Program-made: the position numbers and the translations under genes
NCBI RefSeq assembly: GCF_026151205.1
Contig: NC_087074.1
Coordinates: 2,728,001-2,792,000, forward strand
Reading direction: 5' to 3'
From: Bolinopsis microptera
Taxonomy: Eukaryota; Ctenophora; Tentaculata; Lobata; Bolinopsidae
DNA: 64,000 nucleotides
Notes under the pieces: model-generated
Database searches by the model: none
Told to the model about the DNA's origin: nothing
Seen by the model: the letters and a program-made list of their open reading frames with translations, nothing else
Shown: piece after piece, positions 1 through 12,500 of the stretch
Layout of the letters: every line of letters begins with the position of its first letter
Position numbering within the stretch: the first letter of the stretch is position 1

Positions 1-956
1 TCTATACAGCAATACTCGCGCACTGCAACTCCGCGCTTGTTGCATGGTATCGGACGAAAGGAAGTAAGGCATGCACATATTTAAACCCCAACTACCGCTA
101 TCTCCAAAATCCACGTTTTTCTGCAAAAAGTCCATTTCGTAACTTTCACTATTCCTTTTACGAAGTCGTGAACGGAAAAAAATAAACCCAGTCCATCATG
201 GGATGAAAAAAAATTTAGTTGACTCTTCGATTCGAAAGTGTTAAATTCTAGTTCATCCTGTTAAAAATAATTCGTCAAGTTTTGTTTTTTGAGGTACTTT
301 CTTGATCCTCTATTGCTATGCACAATAAAATTAATTTCCTAATTAAAATGATAATTTACACCGATAATTTAAAAAATTTGAGTATTATACCCAACATTGA
401 CCGGCGAATGAATAGCTACTTTCAGAAGCATGAAACTACAATCTTCTAGATGAAAATGCGTATAGTCTACTTTCACCGGAAGCCATCATAAGGGACATAA
501 ATCTAAAAAGATAGTAGGTTTGTTTCTAAATATTAAACTCAAACTCTGAAAAGGAAACTGCGTGTGAAAATAATGAAACATCAAATAAAAGGACAATATT
601 TAAAAAACTAATTTATGGAAAGCCCCTCAGGCAAAATAAAAATCAACTTTGCAATAAAGGGAATCTTAAAAGGTTTGTATATTCATTCCTGAGGGGCGGG
701 GGAATTTAAGGCATGTATATATCGGTGCTCCTTAACATCTAAACTACTAGGACTTGAATTTTCTTGGATACACACTGTAACACTATTGTTAAAATTTTCC
801 TTTCTGAGTCAGTCATTCTCTATATGGCGGGTGGGGTCCTATAAGTCCGATAATTAATTTTAATATCGTTGTAATTTTGCTTCTTCGTATAAGCAAGTTT
901 GTGCATAACAGGTTTTTTAATATGTCTGGGTTGAGGGTCCATGTTGCTGATTGTTA
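1..956. other. No gene seen
   Basis: AT-rich DNA with no convincing coding segment, RNA gene or strong repeat. It would lie downstream of CYLD in CYLD orientation. Confidence 0.5.
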
Positions 957-1801
957 CTACGTCTAAATTTCTTCGAAGTAGCGGCGCCGCTTTATTCTCG
1001 TTGGCACGTGATACTTGCGTAGCGCGCGCAATTGTCATATGTTGTATGGACCCGCCGCGCACTTCACCACGTGATACAAACCACGCGCCGGGCCAGACCA
1101 TTAACATTGGTCAAGGGTCCCATGCCACCTGTTACTGAAATAAATTATTGGAGCGATGATCCGTGCTCTACATTAAGTATTCTCTCGTTGTGCAATCGTG
1201 TTTTCTGTCTCTTCTGCCTTGGCGTTCTCCATTGTTCTTCTTTGTCGACTGTTGAGGTAGCTGGGTAGGAATTAGGGAATTAGGCTTATATTACCTAACA
1301 TCGATAATAAAGCAATTGGCCCGGCTTATAGAAACCACTCGTGCTCTAATATCCGGTTGGTTTTGCCTGGTCACCGTAAGTGTTGAGGGACCTCTTTGCT
1401 CTTGAATGCTCTCCTTCTAGTTCTTTAAGCTGAGGTTCAACTTTCGCGTCCGAGGCAAACAGTCTTCACTCTTCAGCAAGCCTGGCTAAAAAATTCCTAA
1501 ATTTCGGTTTGTGTCTGATAATGAATGTAGCCTCCAAGATGGCTCAAATTTAGAGAATGGTACTTCACATCAAAACGTTTTTCTGAAGAGATATTGTGTG
1601 GGTAAACGAATCCAGATTTAAGTTGTACCGCAATTCTGATAGAATCCCTAAATTCAGATTTATTTAGACGTAAACATGTTTTAATTAGTGGTAGACATTT
1701 GACCTTTGTAATGATCTGGCCGGCTGCGCGCTACTTCGTAGCACGGTGCCAACATTTCGAGAAGATAAGCGGGCGCGCGTACTTCGAAGAAATTAGACGA
1801 G
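957..1801. mobile_element. GC-rich terminal-inverted-repeat element, about 845 bp
   Basis: The left end (GTCTAAATTTCTTCGAAGTA then GC-rich GCGCGC and GGGCCAGACCATT) is repeated in inverse orientation at the right end (about 1714-1801). The unusual GC-rich end sequence recurs at 31104-31175. No transposase is seen inside, so this would be a non-autonomous DNA element. The target duplication is not clear. Confidence 0.45.
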
Positions 1802-3128
1802 TATCATCCGTCAAGTAGACCTGAAAGCCAATTTGAGTCCCTGGTTCGCTTATTCTGCTCCAAAACCCTTGCAGTCTTCTTACCAACCTTTTTAACAAGT
1901 ATCTCTCTTGTTTGTTGTTTATATTCCCCAAACCACGCGTTTTTTAACATATCTTGAAGCTCATTTACTGGGCCGCGCCTCGATCAGACTGTCATTCCGC
2001 CTTAGATCTCTATTAGTTAATGAACATAATGCTGGGGTCTCAGGTAAGAAGCTATCAGTCGATTCCATGTCGGTAGTAACATAGTAGCAAGAGATTTTCC
2101 TTTCATGGAGTTTACACAATCCCGGGCGTTACCAAAAGCACCGTACCCCCCCCCCCCCTCCCCCCCCCCCGCCCCCCCCCCCCACCCCCCCCCCCCCCCC
2201 CCCCCCCCCCCAAGCCCCCCCACCCTGCCATCTCTTTTCGCCTAGATACTCAACTGTGGGCCTTACCATACCTCCGTTCTTTAATGGTAATGACTTAAGG
2301 CTTTCGGTGTAGAGGAGATACTGGAAAACCATAATATATGTTTGGAATGAGTTGCTCTGAGTGATGTTTTTTATCAAGAGGGCCCATTTAGGACATATAA
2401 AGCTGATATCTAGTGTCCTCTTAAATATGGAAAATTTGTGGCGGACACCGTGTGTAAAACAAGCGATAGGCTGCCGGAGGCCGAGGTGCTAAATCCTACT
2501 CTACAGTCGATCTTCGAAGTATTGTTGTAAAAGGGCCCCGACAGTGTAAATCAACTGCAATCGAGTATTTTCGGACGCTGGATTCCGAATCACCGTCCAT
2601 GACATAGGATTAAAATGCTCCCCTGACGAGATATTGGTGATTGGCGGAAAACTGTCTCGATCACGTAATATTACCGTATAAGGAAGTTAGTCTAATTTCT
2701 CGTTAGGGTTAGAGTTTCAGCATATGCTTTTGTTACGGATTGGGTAAGGGTTAGGGTTTGGAATAGTCGTTCAGGACCAGCTAGAGAACAGGTTGAAAAA
2801 GTAACGTGACAGTCGAGTGTAGAGTGATTAATCATCATCCGCCAGAGGCTGTGATTTGGCAAACTGTACTAACTTTTTTAGCATATCACTCCACTCAACT
2901 ACAAGGTTGCTAATGTATACATCCTTGAATTCAGGAGTCCCCGCTCCCCCAGCACAGCTCATAAATGCATTTGACCACCTATCCTGATATCTATATTGCA
3001 ATCAGCAAATATTTCCTAGTGAGCTGAATGTAAATGATTAGGATATTTCAAGATAAAGCAAGATTTCTTTTGGTTCACGAAGTAGCCATATACTTAAATC
3101 CTTTTACAATGATATCTTTCCTTTTATT
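1802..3128. other. No gene seen; contains a C-rich homopolymer tract
   Basis: Apart from the tract at 2145-2221 I see nothing supported. Scattered TTAGGGTTAG motifs (about 2700-2760) are too few to be a telomeric array. Confidence 0.4.
2145..2221 (+). repeat. Near-homopolymer C tract (about 77 nt)
   Basis: A run of C broken by a few T, G and A. It has the same base composition as the right end of the G/C-tract elements at 8225-8621 and 10042-12646, but no matching G tract lies upstream in the window. It may be a truncated end or a plain microsatellite. Confidence 0.85.
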
Positions 3129-3640
3129 GATTCACGATGTTAACCCATCGAGATCGTTGCTCTGCGAAGCTAAGCAACGATCTTGGATCAGTACGATGCG
3201 AAGCTAAGCAACGATCTTGGATCAGTACGATGCGAAGCTAAGCAACGATCTTGGATCAGTACGATGCGAAGCAAGAATGATAGTTCTTGTAGGTTTACAA
3301 CCTACCAGGACGCGCGCCGAGTTGGACTCGTCGACGGTCCAATATAATACGGAACAGATATTTTACGAGTTGCGAGTATCACCCGTTAAGATAGTTCCCG
3401 CGGCGCGTCGAAGTCCTCCAAGCACTGCTAATGAAGTCGGTCGCTGCTTTTCCATTTCCCCTACCTTTGATCTTGTCAGAGAAGCCGACAACCGTCCAAC
3501 GGAGCTTATTGTAGCCCATATCTGAAACATTGAACATGGTTCAACTAGTAAACCAATAACAGCCATAAATTGATTCTTAACAGCACACAGCGCGCCCAAT
3601 AAACTTACGTTTCCGGCCATCGCGCAAAAACCGATAAACT
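3129..3640. mobile_element. Fragment of the TGATTSACGATG-ended repeat family
   Basis: Starts TTGATTCACGATGTTAACCC, then GCTCTGCGAAGC, a palindromic GTAGGTTTACAACCTACC block, ACTCGTCGACGGTCC and GGCGCGTCGAAGTCCTCCA. The same blocks occur at 30590-30895 and 32985-34298. No intact transposase. The right boundary is uncertain. Confidence 0.45.
3163..3272 (+). repeat. 34-bp tandem repeat, about 3.2 copies
   Basis: Unit starts at 3163, 3197, 3231 and 3265 (TGCGAAGCTAAGCAACGATC...). The copies are virtually identical, implying recent expansion. It lies inside the family fragment at 3129-3640. Confidence 0.9.
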
Positions 3641-3844
3641 TTCATCGCTAAGTCAAAGGAAAAACTAGCGATACCAGAAGATGAATCCGAGTTCGTGGAA
3701 ACATTTGTGACAGGATTAAAAACATATTTTTAACTGAATATGTCCGTAAACTGAGTTAGATTTGCCCTGGTATGATACAGTGTCATGAGAACTAACATTT
3801 TAAGCCTCCTGTGAAATATTTCCCTAATTCATGGAATGAATGAA

Positions 3845-5357
3845 ATGAACAAAAAATGAACATTGTCTCAGAATCGCCTGAAATGAGCTGAAACCGATTG
3901 GGATCGATTGGTAATGATACCAGAAGTGTCCCTGAGAAGTTTGGTGGGTCTAGCATGTTACGAAAGGGCTCTGGGGCAATGTTTCCATTTTGGTTTCAGA
4001 GTAGTTGAGAATTGAGATCGTGGAAACATTTGTGACCGATTTGGAAACATGCCCTTGTAACCGTAATTCTGCCTGGGCTGACTTGGAATCGATCTGGCAT
4101 GGTAGAGGGACATGTGTACTATCATTTCTAACCACTCAGAAGTGCGAAATATTGCCCTGGTTCATGGAATGAACGAAATGAACAAAAAATGAACATTATC
4201 CTAGAATCGACTGAAATGAGCTGAAAACGATTGGGATCGATTGGTAATGATACCAGAAGTGTCCCTGAGAAGTTTGGTGGGTCTAGCATGTTACGAAAGG
4301 GCTCTGGGGCAATGTTTCCATTTTGGTTTCAGAGTAGTTGAGATCGTGGAAACATTTGTGACCGATTTGGAAACATGCCCTTGTAGCCGTAATTCTGCCT
4401 GGACTGACTTGGAATCGATCTGGCATGGTAGAGGGACATGTGTACTATCATTTCTAACCACTCAGAAGTGCGAAATATTGCCCTGGTTCATGGAATGAAC
4501 GAAATGAACAAAAAATGAACATTATCCTAGAATCGCCTGAAATGAGCTGAAACCGATTGGGATCGATTGGTAATGATACCAGAAGTGTCCCTGAGAAGTT
4601 TGGTGGGTCTAGCATGTTACGAAAGGGCTCTGGGGCAATGTTTCCATTTTGGTTTCAGAGTAGTTGAGATCGTGGAAACATTTGTGACCGATTTGGAAAC
4701 ATGCCCTTGTAGCCGTAATTCTGCCTGGACTGACTTGGAATCGATCTGGCATGGTAGAGGGACATGTGTACTATCATTTCTAAACAATCAGAAGTGTGAA
4801 ATATTGCCCTGGTTCATGGAATGAACGAAATGAACAAAAAATGAACATTATCCTAGAATCGCCTGAAATGAGCTGAAACCGATTGGGATCGATTGGTAAT
4901 GATACCAGAAGTGTCCCTGAGAAGTTTGGTGGGTATAGCATGTTAAGAAAGGGCTCTGGGGCAATGTTTCCATTTTGGTTTCAGAGTAGTTGAGATCGTG
5001 GAAACATTTGTGACCGATTTGGAAACATGCCCTTGTAGCCGTAATTCTGCCTGGACTGACTTGGAATCGATCTGGCATGGTAGAGGGACATGTGTACTAT
5101 CATTTCTAACCACTCAGAAGTGCGAAATATTGCCCTGGTTCATGGAATGAACGAAATGAACAAAAAATGAACATTATCCTAGAATCGCCTGAAATGAGCT
5201 GAAACCGATTGGGATCGATTGGTAATGATACCAGAAGTGTCCCTGAGAAGTTTGGTGGGTCTAGCATGTTAAGAAAGGGCTCTGGGGCAATGTTTCCATT
5301 TTGGTTTCAGAGTAGTTGAGATCGTGGAAACATTTGTGACCGATTTGGAAACATGCC
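3845..5357 (+). repeat. 326-bp satellite array, forward, about 4.6 units
   Basis: The landmark GTAATGATACCAGAAGTG starts at 3911, 4244, 4570, 4896 and 5222. Spacing is 326 bp except the first (333). Units differ by only a few bases. 326 is not a multiple of 3, so the repeated open frames in it are not one protein. Confidence 0.95.
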
Positions 5358-5937
5358 AACATTCAAGTACGTTTTAAAGTAATTCACACGAGAGTATGAT
5401 AATTATTATCAGTTTAATCTTGTTCAGCGTCATCGAAAATGTAGGGTTACAAGGTTTTCCCTTTGATTTTCATCCATAAAAAATCCTTCTATTTTCGATT
5501 CTCTGAGCCAGCTGTCTGCTGGTTTTCAGAAGGTGGTACCAGATGCTGCTGTATAATTGAGCGTTCAGCTAATTGAGTCCAATTACACACGAAACACTGT
5601 ATATAAGGCCTGATCAAGTAACTTGAGCTCTGCATCTGGTGACGTCACAAAATATCCTAGTCAGCATACGACACGTTACGAATGTGATAACGTGTTCGAG
5701 GATTAACGAATCAAGGTCACGTGATAGGACCGACTGTCACGTGACCTCAGTTATCTCTTATATGGCACTAGGAGCTGCAATTGATCAGCTCTTAATTGGG
5801 CTGCAATCATTGACAGGCCTATAATTACCCAATTTTAAATGAACGATATTTCATTCTACAGAATGATGAGAGTGTAAACAGAATGCTTCCCGGAAACAGC
5901 ACAATGAAGGGAACAAAATCTTCCACCCATAGTCCCT
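5358..5937. other. Single-copy centre of the satellite palindrome
   Basis: About 580 bp between the inverted arrays. It holds no recognisable gene. It contains CACGTGAC-type palindromes near 5716 and 5739 but no RNA-gene signature I can support. Confidence 0.6.
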
Positions 5938-7620
5938 AATGTTTCCAAATCGGACACAAATGTTTCCACGAGTTCAACTACTCTGACACCAAAATAAAAA
6001 CAATGCCCCAGAGCCCTTTCTTAACATGCTAGACCCACCAAACTTCTCAGGGACACTTCTGGTATCATTACCAATCGATCCCAATCGGTTTCAGCTCATT
6101 TCAGGCGATTCTAGGATAATGTTCATTTTTTGTTCATTTCGTTCATTCCATGAACCAGGGCAATATTTCGCACTTCTGAGTGGTTAGAAATGATAGTACA
6201 CATGTCCCTCTACCATGCCAGATCGATTCCAAGTCAGTCCAGGCAGAATTACGGCTACAAGGGCATGTTTCCAAATCGGTCACAAATGTTTCCACGATCT
6301 CAACTACTCTGAGACCAAAATGGAACCATTGCCCCAGAGCCCTTTCTTAACATGCTAGACCCACCAAACTTCTCAGGGACACTTCTGGTATCATTACCAA
6401 TCGATCCCAATCGGTTTCAGCTCATTTCAGGCGATTCTAGGATAATGTTCATTTTTTGTTCATTTCGTTCATTCCATGAACCAGGGCAATATTTCGCACT
6501 TCTGAGTGGTTAGAAATAATAGTACACATGTCCCTCTACCATGCCAGATCGATTCCAAGTCAGTCCAGGCAGAATTACGGCTACAAGGGCATGTTTCCAA
6601 ATCGGTCACAAATGTTTCCACGATCTCAACTACTCTGAAACCAAAATGGAAACATTACCCCAGAGCCCTTTCTTAACATGCTAGACCCACCAAACTTCTC
6701 AGGGACACTTCTGGTATCATTACCAATCGATCCCAATCGGTTTCAGCTCATTTCAGGCGATTCTAGGATAATGTTCATTTTTTGTTCATTTCATTCATTC
6801 CATGAACCAGGGCAATATTTCGCACTTCTGAGTGGTTAGAAATAATAGTACACATGTCCCTCTACCATGCCAGATCGATTCCAAGTCAGTCCAGGCAGAA
6901 TTACGGCTACAAGGGCATGTTTCCAAATCGGTCACAAATGTTTCCACGATCTCAACTACTCTGAAACCAAAATGGAAACATTACCCCAGAGCCCTTTCTT
7001 AACATGCTAGACCCACCAAACTTCTCAGGGACACTTCTGGTATCATAACCAATCAATCCCAATTGGTTTCAGCTAATTTCAAGCGATTTTAGGATAATGT
7101 TCATTTTTTGTTCATTTCGTTCATTCCATGAACCAGGGCAATATTTCGCACTTCTGAGTGGTTAGAAATAATAGTACACATGTCCCTCTACCATGCCATC
7201 TCGATTTCAAGTCAGCCCAGGCAGAATTACAGCTACAAGGGCATGTTTCCAAATCGGTCACAAATGTTTCCACGATCTCAACTACTCTGAAACCAAAATG
7301 GAAACATTGCCCCAGAGCCCTTTCTTAACATGCTAGACCCACCAAACTTCTCAGGGACACTTCTGGTATCATAACCAATCAATCCCAATTGGTTTCAGCT
7401 AATTTCAAGCGATTTTAGGATAATGTTCATTTTTTGTTCATTTCGTTCATTCCATGAACCAGGGCAATATTTCGCACTTCTGAGTGGTTAGAAATGATAG
7501 TACACATGTCCCTCTACCATGCCAGATCGATTCCAAGTCAGTCCAGGCAAAATTACGGATACAAGGGCATGTTTCCAAATCGGTCACAATTCTGTCACAA
7601 TTCTGTCACATGTTTCCAAA
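5938..7620 (-). repeat. 326-bp satellite array, reverse, about 5 units
   Basis: Reverse complement of the array at 3845-5357. The landmark GGTATCAT starts at about 6061, 6387, 6713, 7039 and 7365 (326-bp steps). Units far from the centre are more diverged (CAATCAATCCCAATTGG instead of CAATCGATCCCAATCGG). Confidence 0.95.
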
Positions 7621-8224
7621 ATGTTTCCAAAATCTCGGATTCATGAACTCAGCGATACCAGAAGATAAATTCGAGATTTGAGAAAACTTCTGATACATGT
7701 TTGTTGGCTGTATATGTCCGTGAACTGAGTGGGATTTACCCTGATATGATAGAAGTACATTTATACTAACATTTTCAGCCTCTTGTGAAATATTCTCTGA
7801 TTCATGGAATGAATGAAATGAACACAAAATGAACATTTTCCTAGAATCCCCTGAATTGAGCTAAAACCGATTGGAATCGATCGGTATGGATACCTGAAGT
7901 GTCCCTGGGAAGTTTGGTGCTGCTGGTACCAGAACTGGTATTTTGTACTTCTAAATGGCTGGAAATGTTAGTACACGTGTCCCTCTACCATATCAGATAG
8001 ATTCCAAGTCAGTACAAGCATAAATACGACTACAAAAGCATTGTCTCACTTTTGTCTCAATTCTGTCTCATGGTTCCAAATTGGTTCCAAAATCTCGGAT
8101 TCATGAACTCAGCGATACTAATAGTCTTACAGATGTTCTCCCAAAGATGACGGCAAGAATACCAAAATACTGCAAATTTGGGACCAAAAATGACACAACC
8201 GTGTTTCAGATCTTGGTAGCAGAT

Positions 8225-8621
8225 GGGGGGGGGGGGGGGGGGGGGGGCCAATGACTACCAATGGAGACTTTTGGGGACTAATGGGGACTAAAAATCATGG
8301 GGACTAGAGGTCAACTCGTTGACGTAATTCACTATTTGTCCCCATAAGTCCCCAGAATTTTGGACAGTTATTTATGGTTTTCAAGTTAGTTTAATAACGA
8401 TACGATCGAGATGTTTTGTCCAAGATAAGAGTAGGATAAATCTAAATGGGGACTAATGGAGACTTTTGGGGACTAATGGGGACTAAAAATCATCTAAATG
8501 GGGACTAATGGAGACTTTTGGGGACTAATGGGGACTAAAAATCATGGGGACTCGGGGTAAAATCGTTGACGTAATTCCCCAATTCCCCAAAAGTAGTCAT
8601 TGGCCCCCCCCCCCCCCCCCC
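8225..8621. mobile_element. G/C-tract-ended MITE with 8-bp target duplication
   Basis: Begins with about 23 G then GCCAATGACTACC, ends GTAGTCATTGGCC plus about 18 C: inverted termini built on a homopolymer. The flanks are the direct repeat TAGCAGAT (8217-8224 and 8622-8629). The inside has subterminal repeats of ATGGGGACTA and GGAGACTTTTGGGG. There is no coding region. An 8-bp duplication fits hAT-like integration. Confidence 0.75.
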
Positions 8622-9260
8622 TAGCAGATCCTGTTCATTAACTTGACGCAAACAGGGGAGGGTATAGGGGATCATGTTCAAAAACCCTAGTTAACGTTAA
8701 TAAACATTGTTAACAGTTTCTTGTGGGCCTAGAATGAATAATTCAGACCCACTCGTCGGGAAAATAACATTTAAGTTGAGACTTTTTTAAGCTGTATAAA
8801 GTTGGAACATTTTTCTACGAATAATTGGCGTAAAAGATATACATGATGGGATAATGAGAATTTAGTGAACATAACCTGATTTTATAAAAAGATTTACAGC
8901 AAAACAGAAGAGAAAGTTTACAAGCTGCTTCAAAGTAATTTTATGCTAATAGGGCGAAAACAAACCCAAAAACTGATAGGAAACCGTGCCGACTCAGTCA
9001 TAAAGGAAGTATAAAATGACCGCACATATGTCGTGATAATTAGAGTGACCTGTCTAGCACAAACTGATATGTACTCCAAAACACTGATATAAAACGAACA
9101 TTAACGTAAAAACAAACATTAACGTAACCAATGAACAAGCAAAATAGCCACTTAACTAATTTGTCCGTCTATGCCAAACCTACATGGTCCAAATCCGATC
9201 TCTGAACGTAAAATATCTGATTTCATTGCATGTCATAATTTCTACAAAACCCTAAGTTTA

Positions 9261-9523
9261 TCATGTGTCTTTCTCCCTAATGTAAAAACAAAGGAGAGCA
9301 TCAGATATTAATCTCTTAACAAAGTCAGGGGCCCTATCCTTTTCGTGAAGTAGCTTGGCAGGGTTCTGTAGCCAATCCTCGAGCTGGGGACATTCCGCTA
9401 CTTGGGGAATGTTGTACCCACCCATACCGCCCTCTCGGTCAGCCATACTGTCGAAGAAGACCCAGCAGTAGGGGCTGTGGGGAGATGGGGAGATCGTACT
9501 TGATCCAGCTATCTCTTCTGGAA
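9261..9523 (-). CDS. CYLD: CYLD coding exon 12 (C-terminus, catalytic Asp)
   Basis: 263 nt including stop. The key stretch is [20 protein letters not shown], the CYLD signature around the catalytic Asp, followed by PQVAECP and a conserved C-terminal helix ([11 protein letters not shown]). The acceptor TTCAG|TTCC is chosen because it restores frame with exon 11. A nearer CAG (CCACAG|CCCC) would not. Confidence 0.92.
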
Positions 9524-12500
9524 CTGAAGTTACATTTTATTTAGTCAATCTTGTCATATAAATAGATTCCATATATAGTGTTGTAATATCAAGCTCCGCA
9601 TGATTGTATGTTTCCTGCCCAAAGTACACAAGTATGAGAAGTCGAGAATAACTAGGCCACATCTCCAATTTTAGTTTTTGTTCCATATTCCAAAAATAAT
9701 TGCAAACTGCAATGTAAGTAAATGTAATATAAAATGTATATTATAAATTATATTATAAATGAAGGAGGTGTATACCTAGAGGAGGAGGTGCAGGAACTCT
9801 ACAATAGGTTACGTAATGACTGGTGTGTATACACAACACAGCAGAAAGCACCATTCGTATACCACCTGCACATGAGCTATGTTAACTTTAAAATGTACAT
9901 ATTTTGGGTGGTGAAATAGGAAGTTTGATGTTACAAATATTAAACAAGCATTCTTACTGTCATAATTCACGAAACTTGGAGAGTTCATGTTTAAATATCG
10001 TGATTGGAAAAATACACTAAGAACTCGATCAATCAATTAATGGGGGGGGGGTGACATGTCTCCAATGTCTTTTGTCTTTTTTGAAAAGATAGGGTGCAGA
10101 GACATGTCCTGGAGACATTGGAGACATTGGAGACACAGCGTTTGGAGACATTGGAGACATTGGAGACAAAGCTTTTGGAGACATTGGAGACATTGGAGAC
10201 ACTGGAGACGTAGATGTATGATTGGAGAAGGAGGAGGATCTAGGAGGAGGATGACCCAGGATGAGGACTCAGGAGGTGAAGGAGGAGGATGAGGACTCAG
10301 GAGGAGGACTCAGAAGGAGGACTGAGGAGGACTGAGAAGGAGGAGGACTGAGGAGTACTGAGGAGGATGGCTGAGGAGGATGGCTGAGGAGGATGACCTA
10401 GGGGGAGGTGGACCCAGGAGGAGGAAGACCCAGGAGGAGGACTCAGGAGGAGGAGGAGGACTCAGGAGGAGGAGGAGGACTCAGGAGGAGGACTCAGGAA
10501 GAGGACTGAGGAGGACAGAGAAAGAGGAGGACTGAGGAGTACTGAGGAGGATAGCTGAGGAGGATGACTGAGGAGGATGACTGAGAGGGAGGAGGAGGAG
10601 AAGGACTGAGGAGAAGGAGAAGGAGGAGGACCTAGGAGGACGAGGACCCAGGAGGAGGACTCAGGAGGAAGAGAAGGAGGAGGACTCAGGAGGACTGAAA
10701 TGGAAGAGGACTGAGGAGAACTGAGGAGGAGGAGGACTGAATAGGAGGAGGAGGAGGGGGACTGGGGGAGGACTGAGGATGCAGAAGACTGACGAGAAGG
10801 ATGAGGAGGAGGACTGAGGAGGAGGACTGAGGACTGAGGAGGATGAAGAGGAGGAAGACCCAGGAGGAGGACTGAGGAGGAGGATGAGGACTGAGGAGGA
10901 CTGAGGAGGATGGCTGAGGAGGATGACTGAGAGGGAGGAAGAGGAGGAGGAGGAGGAGGAAGAGGACTGAGGAGGAGGAGTAGGACTAAGGAGGAAAAGG
11001 AGGAGGACCTAGGAGGAGGAGGACCCAGAAGGAGGACTCAGGAGGAGGAGGAGGAGGAGAACTCAGGAAGAGGACTGAGGAGGACTGAGAAGGAGGAGGA
11101 CTGAGGAGTACTGAGGAGAAGTACTGAGGAGGAGGAGGAGGAGGAGGAGGAGAAGGACTGAGGAGGAGAAGGAGAAGGTGGAGGAACTAGGAGGAGGATG
11201 ACCCAGGAGGAGGACTCAGGAGGAGAACTTAGGAGGAATGAGAAGGAGGAGGACTGAGGAGAACTGAGGAGGAGGAGGAGGAGGAGGACTGAATAGGAGG
11301 AGGAGGAGGGGGACTGGGGAGGACTGAGGAGGAGGAGGACTGACGAGAAGGATGAGGAGGAGGACTGAGGACTGAGGAGGAAGAGGAGGAAGAGGACCCA
11401 GTAGGAGGAGGACTGAAGAGGAGGATGATGATGAGGACTGAGGAGGAGGAGGACTGAGGAGGATGGCTGAGGAGGAGGAGGAGAAGGACTGAGGAGTGAG
11501 GAGGAGAAGGAGGAGGACCTAGGAGGAGGAGGACCCAGGAGGAGGACTCAGGCGGAGGACTCAGGAGGAGGACTCAGGAGGAGGACTCAGGAGGAGGACT
11601 CTGAGGAGGAGGAGGAGTGAATAGGAGGAGGAGGGGGACTAAGGAGAAGGATGAGGACTGAGGAGGAGGACTGAGGAGTACTGAGGAGGATGGTTGAGGA
11701 GGATGGCTGAGGAGGATGGCTGAGGAGGATGGCTGAGGAGGATGGCTGAGGAGGATGGCTGAGGAGGATGGCTGAGGAGGATAACTGAGGAGGATGACTG
11801 AGGAGGATGACTAAGAAGGAGGATGAGGAGGAGGAGGAAAAGGACTGAGGAGGAGGAGGAGGAGGAGGAGAAGGACCTAGGAGGAGGAGGACTCAGGAAG
11901 AGGAGGAGGACTCAGGAGGAGGACTCAGGAAGAGGACTCAGGAGGAGAACTGAGAAGGAGGAGGACTGAGCTGAGGAGAACTGAGGAGGAGGAGGACTGA
12001 ATAGGAGGAGGAGGGGGACTGGGGGAGGACTGAGGAGGAGGGGGACTTGGGGAGGACTGAGGAGGAGGAGGAGGACTGACGAGAAGGATTAGGAGGAGGA
12101 CTGAGGAGGATCAGGAGGACTGATGATTGAGGAGGAAGAGGAGGAGGATGAAGAGGAGGAGGAGGACCCAGGAGGAGGAGGACCCAGGAGGAGGACCCAG
12201 GAGGAGGACTCAGGACGAGGAGGAGAACGACTGAGGAGGACTGAGGAGGAGGAGGAGAAGGAGGAGGAGGAGGAGGAGGAGGAGGAGGAGGAGGAGGAGG
12301 AGGAGGAGGAGGAGGAGGAGGAGGAGGAGGAGGAGGAGGAGGAGGAGGAGGAGGAGGAGGCTCCAAAAGCTGTGTCTCCAATGTCTCCAATGCCCCTAAT
12401 ATCCATTTTATGTCCCTAATGTCTCCAATGTCCCCAATGTCCCAAATGTCTCCAATGTCTCCAAAAGCTGTGTCTCTAATGTCCCCAGTGTCCCCAATGT

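Larger units (their letters stand above)
3655..7920. mobile_element. Composite element: inverted 326-bp satellite arrays between direct flanks
   Basis: Two arrays of the same 326-bp unit face each other (3845-5357 forward, 5938-7620 reverse) around a single-copy centre (5358-5937). Flanking blocks of about 180 bp at 3655-3840 and 7640-7835 are diverged direct repeats (GCGATACCAGAAGAT..., TATGTCCGTRAACTGAGT..., TTCATGGAATGAATGAAATG). No coding capacity. Whether the whole is one transposable unit is inference. Confidence 0.5.

Noticed and set aside
2017-2377. Glycine-rich open frames over 2145-2221 (minus)
   Set aside because: Translation of a C homopolymer tract; no codon bias or domain.
2700-2760. 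TTAGGG-like motifs suggesting telomeric repeat
   Set aside because: Only a few scattered units, no tandem run.
4241-4824. Two identical 85-codon frames 326 bp apart
   Set aside because: They are successive satellite units. 326 is not a multiple of three, and the inverse array does not conserve a frame.
9809-10036. 75-codon minus-strand frame
   Set aside because: Overlaps CYLD exon 11 in a different frame; the true exon frame is shown by TSHYV and splice phase.
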